Shown here piece by piece: positions 35,826-45,229 of a DNA stretch of 64,000 nt (its first letter is position 1; each line of letters starts with the position of its first letter). Source of the stretch: Musa acuminata AAA Group (Eukaryota; Streptophyta; Magnoliopsida; Zingiberales; Musaceae). The position numbers and the translations under genes are program-made. Below the pieces are notes generated by a model. The model ran no database searches and was not told where the DNA came from. It worked only from the letters and a program-made list of their open reading frames with translations. The stretch is taken from positions 28,885,001-28,949,000 of the forward strand of contig NC_088348.1 in assembly GCF_036884655.1 (NCBI RefSeq), read 5' to 3'.

Positions 35826-36995
35826 CTACACCCTCACATCAGCTACGCAGTCCGACACGTGGCTCGAGAAGGGGTACAGACAAAGCTGGACGACGAACGC
35901 TCCCTCCGTCTCCTTCCCAAACTCATAAGCCTCCTCCATCAAACGCTTGCCTAGATCATAGCTTACAATCTTCCCCGGCAGCCACAAGTAGATCATCTCT
36001 CTCTGTGGATGGAATCCCAGGAACTTGAACTGGTTGATTGGCAGTGAAGAGAAGATAGAGGAACGGCTCGTTTCAGGACACCGTTGCACCAGCTTTTGAG
36101 TGCCGATGACATGTCTCAGCAGCCAGTGATCACCCCCATTGGGATCTCCAAGCACCCAAATCTTTAGCTGATCGCCAGCCCTGTGGGAGTAGCAAAGACG
36201 GCCGCTGGATCTGCCGACGCGCCCTTCCTGCTTCGTGGCCTCCGGCAACTCGATCTTGCGGCAGGCCATGGTGGTGAGGTCGATCCCGACGACTTGATCT
36301 GGATAGGCGAGGATGTAGAGGACGCCGTCGAAGTAGCGAATGGTGGTGGACATGGCGTCGGAGGGGAGTCCCCATTGCACCTGGTGCTCGACCCAACTCC
36401 TCCTATGCGACGCGAATACCTCTATCTTCGCCCCCTGCGCTAGCCAGCCGGTGAAGGAGACGACCCTGTACTCCGCAGAGTGGCACGGGTCGAAGGCCAG
36501 TATTGAGAGTTGGCTCCTCCTGCGGGGCTTCGGGAGCTCGATCCACCTTCTTGTCGTCGGGTTCGCGACGTGAAGCGTGGAGCCGAGGCTGGAGCGGCAA
36601 AGTATCAAGCCATTGCTGCAGTCAACGATGGCAGATTCCCGGTGGAACGGGAAGAAACAGAGGCTGTTGCACTCGAGGGCACCCCCGCTGGTCGTGCATG
36701 CGTACCTCGGTTTGTCGTCGATCTCGGCGACACCGCAGCGGTAGAAGATAGCGGACGCGATCAAGGGGAGCCGTGTCTGGAGGTAGCCGCCACCGTCAGA
36801 GATCAGTCGACGCCAGGATCTGCAGACGCTGTTGCATCGGATCAAAGACCTCAAGGGCAGCCGTACCAGGATGTCCATCAACAAATCGTCGCTCAGGCCC
36901 GTCGGATCACCGACGCCGAGGGACGCACAGGTCGAGCTCGTGGATGACGAGTACATCGCAAGTGGAAATCGAGCTTGTCGATGGAACGCATGCAT
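35826..36995 (-). CDS. F-box protein with C-terminal beta-propeller-like region
   Basis: Single-exon gene of 389 codons. Residues about 32-70 form an F-box (GLSDDLLMDILVRLPLRSLI then RCNSVCRSWRRLIS), which docks to SKP1 in SCF ubiquitin ligases. The following ~300 residues carry F-box-associated/Kelch-like features: DCSNGLILCRSS, VANPTTRRWIELPKP, AEYRVVSFTG, FDGVLYILAY and KIWVLGD, which fit a substrate-binding propeller. The target is unknown. The first ATG (36995) is used here; a second Met at residue 14 (36956) is an equally possible start, since the first 25 residues are unremarkable. Coding GC is high, as in the receptor kinase gene. Antisense frames over this gene are shadows. Confidence 0.9.
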   Translation of the reverse strand: MHAFHRQARFPLAMYSSSTSSTCASLGVGDPTGLSDDLLMDILVRLPLRSLIRCNSVCRSWRRLISDGGGYLQTRLPLIASAIFYRCGVAEIDDKPRYACTTSGGALECNSLCFFPFHRESAIVDCSNGLILCRSSLGSTLHVANPTTRRWIELPKPRRRSQLSILAFDPCHSAEYRVVSFTGWLAQGAKIEVFASHRRSWVEHQVQWGLPSDAMSTTIRYFDGVLYILAYPDQVVGIDLTTMACRKIELPEATKQEGRVGRSSGRLCYSHRAGDQLKIWVLGDPNGGDHWLLRHVIGTQKLVQRCPETSRSSIFSSLPINQFKFLGFHPQREMIYLWLPGKIVSYDLGKRLMEEAYEFGKETEGAFVVQLCLYPFSSHVSDCVADVRV

Positions 36996-38756
36996 CTGCG
37001 TTCGCCCTTAAAAAGAAGGATCGATGACTGTGTGAGGAGGGTGTGGTGGGAGAAGAATGGGGCGTGGAGGGCATCCGAGAGCGTGTGGAAAAAGGTGGCG
37101 GCATGCGATGGGCTTGCGATGGGCTCAGCTTCGACGCAAGCTTCCGGTCGGCAATTGCACATGGAGGCGTCCAAGCTCGCCACCTGATCCGGTTCACGAA
37201 AGGTGTGGACGATCACCTGTGCTAAGCGAGGCAGGGAACACGGTACTCCTGCCACAGAGCTTGCTGGGCACTACCCTACGAGACGGTCGTAAGTGAGGAT
37301 GAGGTCGAGCGGTGCCGTGGCTCCCGTCTGAGGTTTGATAGGGAAGGGAACATCCAATTCAGGGCCGGATTGCTTGTCGAGCACGTGAACATCCAATTCA
37401 GAGCCGGATTGCTTGTCTTGCACGTGCCGAATTAGTTTTTGTTCAGTAGTTTAATGTTTATATTTTTTAATTTTATATTAAAATTTTTATATTTACGAAA
37501 GTAAAATATTTGATATTATTTTTTCTCACGTTATCACATATGCTCAAAAAGAATTAATACGTATTCAACGGTAAATGGTCAGATATTAAAAAAAAATAAA
37601 ATTAAATATTTTACTTTTAGAAGATCCTAATATAATCTTCATTCTTACTCTTACTGTTTGTTTGCTGCTGCTCTTCTTCTTAATCTACTTAGGATTTTTC
37701 TATGCAAAGAAGAAGATTGGGTTAAACAACTGGCAAAAGAGAAAAGCAAAAAGTTATCCACCAGAACAACACAAAAGTAAATAAAAAATAAAAAATAAAA
37801 GTAAAATCCTAAAGATAGGCTTTATTAGATAAGGATTGTCCTGCTATTTGAGGTGAAGATATATGGAAAATGGTGACTACTAGAGGACAACTTCAAGTGC
37901 AGAAAGATCCATGGAAGAATGTTAAGACTGAAACAACCAGCTCTCTATCCGTAAACAATCTTGGAAGATCTGGTACTACGTTCTTACCATTTAGTTTGTT
38001 TGTACTTGATAAAGATATTTAGTCATATATCGATTAAGGAATAGAAAACCAAAGACTTATAAATCGATCGGGTCATCCTTACCAACAAATGTATCTTTTG
38101 GAATTCATGAGGTAAAATCGTATGGATTCGCCTACCGCTTCAAGCAGACAATTCCTCGTGAGCCTGTCACACTAATGATAATAAAATTGACTTATCAAAT
38201 TGACACTAGAAGGAGAGCCTTGAGCCCTTGGCTCTCCTATGGGAGAGAGCACTGAAAAAGACATTTAGTTCCATATTGATTGAAGAGTAGGAAAATCAAA
38301 GACTCTTAAGTCTGTCGGGTCCGTACTCCTAAAAGGAAAGGGTAGAACCTTGCGGGTATGCTCATCGTCCAAAGTAGACAATTCCTTATGAGCCCATCGT
38401 GCCAATGACTTATCAACACTATACCTAACAAAGTAGGTAGCATCATGATATTCTTCCTCTGGGTTTTGGATGGCAAAAATTGACAGCCAACCAATTTCTT
38501 ATGGCCTCACAGTCGTGGAGAAACATGTCACTTTCAAGACAGATGAAGAGGAAGCTGCAATTGAAGAAAGCAGCATACAGAATTTAGCATGTCAATTCAA
38601 CTGTGTGGATCAGCTTGAGCATCAATACAGAAGAATCCTTTCCTATCTCTGATCATTTGGTACTTCAGCCTATAAACAATCACCATGTCAATTAATCTGC
38701 GATCTCTACTGATTAATATCCTTTTCTTTTCTCCTCTGTTTAGTTTTTGAGGCCAA
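36996..38756. other. Upstream flank of the F-box gene and repeat-bearing spacer
   Basis: 36996-37300 is GC-rich and is probably the F-box 5'UTR and promoter. Two tandem 39-bp copies of GAACATCCAATTCAG..GCCGGATTGC lie at 37348-37426. Two diverged copies of a ~160-bp segment lie at about 38020-38180 and 38258-38415 (shared words AGACAATTCCT, ATGAGCCCATC/GTGAGCCTGTC), probably LTR-type fragments. A 60-codon frame at about 38470-38652 (acidic, VEKHVTFKTDEEEAA) is not recognised and is not called as a gene. Confidence 0.5.
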
Positions 38757-38804
38757 GTGGTGGCTTTGCTTTCTTTTTCTTCTAAGGCTCAAAGATTATA
38801 CATA

Positions 38805-38840
38805 TACATACATACATACATACATACATACATACATACA

Positions 38841-38920
<80 letters not shown>

Positions 38921-38969
38921 TGTATGTATGTATGTATGTATGTATGTATGTATGTATGTATGTATGTAT
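38805..38969. repeat. (CATA)n-(TA)n-(TGTA)n self-complementary microsatellite
   Basis: About 64 bases of CATA repeats (38805-38868), about 24 bases of TA (38869-38892) and about 77 bases of TGTA repeats (38893-38969) follow without interruption. Because CATA and TGTA are complementary in register, the whole ~165 bases can fold into one long hairpin or cruciform. Open frames on both strands (repeated Tyr-Ile-His-Thr) are artefacts. Confidence 0.95.
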
Positions 38970-41900
38970 TATGGTGAGGCATCAACATCCATGCGTGGTG
39001 ACTGCATCTTCTGTTAGCTGAAGCAAAAGGGGAATTGGAATAGATGTTAGGTAGCAAGTAGCTGGATTTGACTGTCTTCAACCTTGTGCCATGCTTGTTT
39101 TACTTGTAAAGAACAGCATGTCAGGATCATGGAGAAATTATAGTAGCCAGTGGATGACAGATAACTATCAGAAATGTGTAGTTATTGATGTTGGAAAAAC
39201 TGTTCTTAATGTAAATGGATGATCTTTGGGACTGCAGAAGGAACTTTCATAGTGAATGCTGGTTGAGAAATGAAAATAAAGATATAAGTGAGAGCACTGC
39301 TTATTTTCTACTCTTTTAGATTAGTCATAATTTCTTTCCACTGAATCATCAAACAGTGGTTGGATGCACACTATGAATAATCTCTGACTTCATATTTGGA
39401 GATTTCATTCTGGTTCTGCTGGCTACACAATAGTTGGAGCCTCACTAAGTGACCTTTGTTGTGACCACAACAGTGTGTGGGGGCTGCATATGCAAGAATG
39501 ATGCAACCTCTCTAGCTTTTATCTTGACAATGTTTTGTGGAGTTAGGTAAGTCAGACACCAAAAGCAATGGCCATGAATTTTGATACATGATACAACTGT
39601 TGTCAAGGCAAAACTTTGAATGAAAGACCATGAAACAGTAGAAATTTGAAGAATCAGATCATTGGTAAACTTAAATGGAGAAAGCCAAAAGACATGGCCT
39701 TTTCTTCTTTGGACAGATCCTGAGGTCTTATTCCATTGGATCAGCCATAAATTTTGAAGCACAAGACAGTCTGCAAAACTGAAGGAAGTCAATGATGTGG
39801 CTGAGTGCCCATTGCTGACATTAGTTCAGCTACATGTCTTTTCTTTGAGAAATTTCAGCTACATGTGCCATGAAACAGCTTCATTCTTGTTTGACAATTT
39901 GAGAGCAAAATGTGGAGTGGTTCATGATCCACAAGATTCTCATGCAATTTCCACAGCCCTTCTCCTTGGCATTCATTTTTGTTGTGCTTGTGATATTACT
40001 TCTCTACCAAACTTGATCTTATTTTTACAATGGACAAGATGGAGACTAAACACAAACAGAGCTTATGTTTTTATTTGGTTTCTGAGAACACAAGAAATGT
40101 GGAGTGATGGCAAACTCAGAAACTTCACTGTTGTTGTGGTGGCATTTGATGATTTGTTGTGCAGCTTGGCCATTTTTGCATTTGGTCAAGTGGTTCATCA
40201 ATGTCCCATCAAAAAATAAAAGAGAAATTAAGTGTTCAACTCAACTGAGAAATAGAACATACTTTATCTTCCAAATGCAGGAGTTGACTATAGCTGAAAT
40301 GATCAATTTGAACTAAGGTAAAACATGTACTTCTATGTGTTAGTAGTACCACTACCAAAACAACAGAAGTGGAACATTTACTTCTATGTTTTTAGTGTAT
40401 GGTACCACTAGAGAATTGGCATGTACTAGTACATTTTAGTAGTACACTGAAGTGAAACATTTACACAGGACAGACATTCAACATCAGATTTCTCATCACC
40501 ATAACTTCCATTTTTCACACAATGAAGTCATGTTCAACCTGAGAGGGAAACCAAGCTTTCTTTCAATCTATTCCTACAGATAGGTCCATCAAGCATTTCC
40601 CTTATGGAGATGCTGTTGAGGCAAACAAAAGTGCTCAACAAGATAGCCTAATTGACAATTTGTTACTTGCTCACTGGTTTGACAATGACTTGATTAGTTA
40701 TCCTTAAGCTTTCAACTGAATGTTCTACTGGACTTAGCACTGGATGTTTCACTGTGGCAATAGACAACAGCCAAGAGATGCTTGCTTCTGCTATTGATCG
40801 GTTTGGAATCATCACTTCTGACAGAAGCTGCCACTCATCAACTTGTCTCTTTAACAGTTTGGTTACAAGCTTAAAGCTATACTTGAGACAATTACTTCTG
40901 CCTAGGTTCTGTCTGGCCCATGATTAGAGGTGTCATTGCTCAAGCAGGTTGCTTCATGAGAAGATGAACAAGTCAGCAGATCAGCTAAGCTGAACTTGCA
41001 ATCCATAGATAATTGATATTATAATTTCCAAACCTACCTGCTCCAAATGATTAAACCCTGTCAATGGAGTTATCTGCTTGATTCATATTCAGAATTATCT
41101 GAACAAACCCACCTTGTTGTCTTTCTTCCACCATTCTTATTTGACAGAAGAAAAATCTTTTGGGGACCTATCTGTCTCTATCCAGCCTCTTATTGAATTG
41201 CTTTCAAACAGCAAAGTAGGTAATGGTCAGACCAAATTGAGAAGTCTTCTTTCTCTAGTGGTATTCATAGAGGACCACCTTGCAGATATTCTAGATACAT
41301 CATCAAAGTTATACATATCTTCTCTCCCTCCTACTTGTTGTAAAAGAGTCATTTTGATTCCAATTGTAATCACAATTAGTATCTGAATTGGCTATGAAAT
41401 CAGTATCAGAATCGATATGCACTTTTTGGTGTCCAAGGGACAGTGATTAAGCTTTCACAGCATCTTACATGAAAGAAGGAACTTAAATTGTGCAGTTTAA
41501 AGCTCTTTTAGTGTTTTGAGAAAGTTTGATCAAATGAAGGTATCAAAAGTGTGAACTGAATGTTTCTCAACTGAGAAATCCAATCTACAGTCTCCATGAA
41601 CTCTGAGGTTGAACTGTCTATGTCTGCATGTTCTTAACTTGGTCCCCATGGTTTAAAGAGACAAGCAAAAGCATAGAGAACAATGATGAAAGTGTAGAAA
41701 GTGTGAGATGTAAAAGAAACCCACCAACCTTTAGAAAAGTCAACCAAACTTCATGTCCTTTACTCAGTTGTCACCTTCCACATTGCATGCTGGGATTGAA
41801 CAGTCCTGCACCTCAGATTCTCATCCTTTGGCAACCAACCATTCTCTTGGTTGCTTTCATTGCCCTGACAAAATTATCATCTTTACAAATGTTGCTTGTT

Positions 41901-42594
41901 AGAGTGAATCTTATAAAAAAAAGAGCTAATATCAAGAAATTTTCCTTCTGTTTCATCTGGAATAAGTTCAACAACATTGGATTGCTTGAAAGTAGAATCC
42001 ATGAACAAATGAAAATTATATGGAGGAATAACCTTTCTTTTTCGCGCTGATTGAGGGAACAGATCAGAATTAATTCATTAAAAAAAAAAAACTACAATAG
42101 CACTAAATAGTAAATTGTTTGGAATAACCTTTCTTTTTCATCCTGATTGAAGGAGCAGATCAGAATTCATTCATAAAAAAACACTAAATAGCAAAATCTC
42201 AATTATTTGGAATTTAAATATTTAATTATAATTTTAAATGAAATCTTCTTACAATTTTCTTTTATATCTTAATAATAAGCTCACCTCATTTATTGAATGG
42301 ACTGATAAAAATATCAAATGAAAAATCAACATTGCTTTGGTGACTGATAATAAATCCTTCAAATTAAATTTAATGACTCTTTCATTTACTGATGACCCTA
42401 ATTTGTCAAACCGGTTTCCATCATTTTCACTATCTCACTATTTATTTGTTCTTTCATAGATTCTTTTACTCATTAGTCAATCTGAATTTGAATTCTCATG
42501 GTGATTAAAATTATTACATATAAGTTGAGTCCAACCCCTTCTCACTCCATTGTTTACTGACCATATGTTCTCCTCCCAAGTTTCACTCAATTAT

Positions 42595-42627
<33 letters not shown>

Positions 42628-42835
42628 GTGTCTGTGTGTGTATGAAATGGTCGTTGGTCAGTGCGGGCTTCGAAGCCGTGACTGCAGCCTCCGCCCGGCC
42701 TTTCCCGTCTCTTCCACCAAACCTAACACAGCACACCACGAAGGGCGTTTCTTTGGGGACTACTGCTACAACTACTACTCCCCCACTCTCTGCGCTCCTC
42801 CAGGTTACGATGACATTCTCCACCACCATATCGCA
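38970..42835. other. Long gene-free spacer upstream of the receptor kinase gene
   Basis: No motif-bearing open frame, RNA gene or clear transposon end. Short frames (39797-40219, 41628-42050) have no recognisable domain. A local direct repeat (TTGGAATAACCTTTCTTTTTC... near 42020 and 42118, with CTGATTGA and CAGATCAGAATT) spans about 42020-42170. A GA tract at 42596-42625 lies in the probable 5'UTR of the kinase gene. Confidence 0.5.
42596..42625 (+). promoter_or_regulatory. GA dinucleotide tract in kinase 5' region
   Basis: About 14 GA units lie about 210 bases upstream of the chosen start codon. GA/CT tracts are common in plant core promoters and 5'UTRs and can bind GAGA-factor-like (BBR/BPC) proteins; a role here is inference. 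Confidence 0.45.
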
Positions 42836-45229
42836 ATGCCTCCTTCAAACCCCACCAAATCCCTGCCCCTCTTCCTCCTCCTCGTCTTCCTTCTCCTCCT
42901 TTGCGTCTCCACCCCGCTGTCGGTCGTCGCCTCCTCCCCCCCTTTCTCCACCCTCGCCGTCTCCCATTCCTCCAACGTCACCTTAGTCTGTGCCCTCGTG
43001 CCGTCGGCTGTCGCCTACAAGTACGACATCTGCTGCACCAGCGCCTCCAACCGGAGCCAGAGCAGGCTGTACGAATCCCCGGAGACGCCCTACGCCGCGG
43101 TCGCCGCGGGCAATGGCTTCCTTTGCGGCCTTACCGTGCCGGCCGATGGTTCCAACGCCACCATGCGGTGGTGGGCCTTCCATGAAAATGAGATCTACGA
43201 GAAGCGGGTCTACTGGGGGACGCCGCTCACGGCGCTCGCCTCCGGCGACAACCACGTCTGCGGCCTGATCGGCGGGGCGCACCGGCCTCGGTGCTGGCGG
43301 TGGGAGGAGATGCGGGTCCCCGCCGGGATGAACTTCTCCGAGATCGCCGTGGGGCGGAACTTCGTGTGCGGGCGGCTGGGATGCGGCGCCATCCGGTGCT
43401 TCGGGAACGATACGGTGGTCGTCAGGAAGGTGCCGGTCGGCAACTTCAGCATGGTCGCCGCGGGGAGCCGGCACGCCTGTGGAGTCTTCGACGATGGCCG
43501 GCTGACCTGCTGGGGCACGGGGGCTCCGGAAGTGCCTTCCGATCCCCTCGACATCGTATCCATGGCGCTGGGCGAGAGCAAGACCTGCGTCCTGCGGTCC
43601 AACGGAACCGTCCGCTGCTGGGGGGAGGGCTCTCGGCCCCCAGACTTCCTCGCCGGCGAGCAATTCATCGGGATCCAGGCGAGGGGCGATACACTCTGCG
43701 GCATTCTGATGTTCAATTTCTCGGTGGTTTGTTGGGGCAACGAGGAGTTCCGGCGCAACCACACCATGTACGGCAGGGTCCTGCCCGGGACCTGCACGCC
43801 GACCTCGATCTGCACCTGCGGGTTTCTGGCGGGTTCCGGCAACATGTGCCCTTCCGAAGAGGGCATCTGCCAGTCCTGCAAGTTCCAGCTCAGCTCCAAT
43901 TCTTCCACCAGTCCGCAACAAGCAAGCCGTGGTAGCAAGAAGAGGATTTTATTGGTGGCGGTTCTTGGATCCGTGGGATTCGGCTTGGCGTTGTTGGCCT
44001 TGTTGAGCTTCTTGGTCTCCCTTGCTCTCAAGAAGCAGAGTAATGGCTGGCTTTACGACACCGTGCAATTGGGCCGATGGAGGCGGACTGCGGCGGCGGC
44101 ACTGTCTTCGCAGATGGAGACGTTCCTCGACGGCCAGGTGGGCGGCGGGACGGTGGAAGAGTTTTCGCTACGGTTTCTCGCCAAGATCACCAACAACTTC
44201 TCGGAGGCGCACAAGATCGGGTCTGGCAGCTTCGGCGCTGTCTACCGTGCGACGCTCCCCGGCGGGCGCGACGTGGCGATCAAGCGCGCGGACGTCCCGG
44301 CGGCCGCGGCGCCGTCCACGTCGCGGCGGCACGAACAGCTTCGCCTGCGGGACGAGCATCAGCGGGAGCGCGCCTTCTACTCCGAGCTCGCTCTGTTGTC
44401 GCGCGTCAACCACAAGAACCTGCTCCGCCTGCTAGGCTTCTGCCGAGAGCGCGGGGAGCGTGTGCTGGTGTACGAGTACATGACCAACGGCACTCTGCAC
44501 GACAACCTCCACCGGCGGCCCATGACCCCGCCGTCGCCGCTGAGTTCGTGGACAGCGCGGCTGCGGCTGGCCCTCGACGCGGCGCGGGGGATCGAGTACC
44601 TGCACGCCTACGCGGTGCCGGCCATCATCCACCGCGACATCAAGTCCTCCAACATCCTGCTCGATGCGGAGTGGACGGCCAAGGTAGCCGACTTCGGGCT
44701 GTCGCTGACGAGCCCCGACGACGAGGGGAGCGTCGCCGCCGGCACGTTGGGTTACATGGACCCGGAGTACTACCGGCTGCGGCGGCTGACGGAGAAGAGC
44801 GACGTCTACAGCTTCGGGGTGGTGTTGCTGGAGCTGGTGACGGGGTGCAAGGCCATCCACCGGAGCCAGCAGGTGGCGGGGAGCGAGGAGGGGGACGAGG
44901 CGGAGGAGGCGGAGGGCAGCGCGACGCCACGGAACGTGGTGGAGATGGCGGTGCCGTACATCGAGGCGGACGACATCGCGCGGGTGATGGACAAGCGGGT
45001 GGCGCAGGCGTCGGCGGAGGAGGTGGAGGCGGTGGCGTACGTGGGGTACGTGGCGGCGGAGTGCGTGCGGGCGGAGGGGCAAGAGCGGCCGACGATGGGG
45101 GAGGTGGTGGGGGCCCTGGAGCGGGCCGTAGCGGCCTGCGGCGGCGCGTACGGCCCGGACCGGGTCGACTCCCGGTCCGAGCCGACCGGGGGACGAAGGG
45201 CGTTATCGCGTGCGCCGAGTTTTCTGTGA
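42836..45229 (+). CDS. CRINKLY4-related receptor-like serine/threonine kinase (CCR type)
   Basis: Single-exon gene; 797 residues from the chosen ATG. That start yields a clear signal peptide (LPLFLLLVFLLLLCVSTPLS); an upstream in-frame ATG at 42647 would bury it. The ectodomain has crinkly/RCC1-like repeats with Cys and Trp (AAGSRHACGVFDDGRLTCWG, ALGESKTCVLRSNGTVRCWG) and a Cys-rich segment (CTPTSICTCGF, CPSEEGICQSC). The transmembrane helix is at about residues 369-400. The kinase domain spans about 445-760: glycine loop GSGSFG near 462, VAIK lysine 483, HRDIKSSN with D601, DFG at 619-621 and GTLGYMDPEY, so it is probably catalytically active. ACR4-family kinases sense extracellular signals in epidermal and root development; the ligand and role of this paralog are unknown. 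Third positions are almost all G or C. Confidence 0.93.
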   Translation: MPPSNPTKSLPLFLLLVFLLLLCVSTPLSVVASSPPFSTLAVSHSSNVTLVCALVPSAVAYKYDICCTSASNRSQSRLYESPETPYAAVAAGNGFLCGLTVPADGSNATMRWWAFHENEIYEKRVYWGTPLTALASGDNHVCGLIGGAHRPRCWRWEEMRVPAGMNFSEIAVGRNFVCGRLGCGAIRCFGNDTVVVRKVPVGNFSMVAAGSRHACGVFDDGRLTCWGTGAPEVPSDPLDIVSMALGESKTCVLRSNGTVRCWGEGSRPPDFLAGEQFIGIQARGDTLCGILMFNFSVVCWGNEEFRRNHTMYGRVLPGTCTPTSICTCGFLAGSGNMCPSEEGICQSCKFQLSSNSSTSPQQASRGSKKRILLVAVLGSVGFGLALLALLSFLVSLALKKQSNGWLYDTVQLGRWRRTAAAALSSQMETFLDGQVGGGTVEEFSLRFLAKITNNFSEAHKIGSGSFGAVYRATLPGGRDVAIKRADVPAAAAPSTSRRHEQLRLRDEHQRERAFYSELALLSRVNHKNLLRLLGFCRERGERVLVYEYMTNGTLHDNLHRRPMTPPSPLSSWTARLRLALDAARGIEYLHAYAVPAIIHRDIKSSNILLDAEWTAKVADFGLSLTSPDDEGSVAAGTLGYMDPEYYRLRRLTEKSDVYSFGVVLLELVTGCKAIHRSQQVAGSEEGDEAEEAEGSATPRNVVEMAVPYIEADDIARVMDKRVAQASAEEVEAVAYVGYVAAECVRAEGQERPTMGEVVGALERAVAACGGAYGPDRVDSRSEPTGGRRALSRAPSFL

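Noticed and set aside
36183..36947. Open frames antisense to the F-box gene
   Set aside because: Shadows; the minus-strand frame carries the F-box and propeller motifs.
38470..38652. 60-codon acidic frame
   Set aside because: Looks mildly protein-like but has no family resemblance or exon signals; insufficient for a gene call.
38757..39081. Open frames on both strands with repeated Tyr-Ile-His-Thr
   Set aside because: Simple translation of the CATA/TGTA microsatellite; no start context or domain.
39797..40219. 140-codon open frame
   Set aside because: No domain, no codon bias, TTG/ATG start without context; expected by chance in a gene-poor stretch.
41628..42050. 140-codon open frame upstream of the kinase gene
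   Set aside because: No recognisable motif and AT-rich composition like its surroundings.
42983..43921. 312-codon open frame antisense to the receptor kinase ectodomain
   Set aside because: Shadow of a GC-rich gene; no motif, and the sense frame is clearly the kinase.
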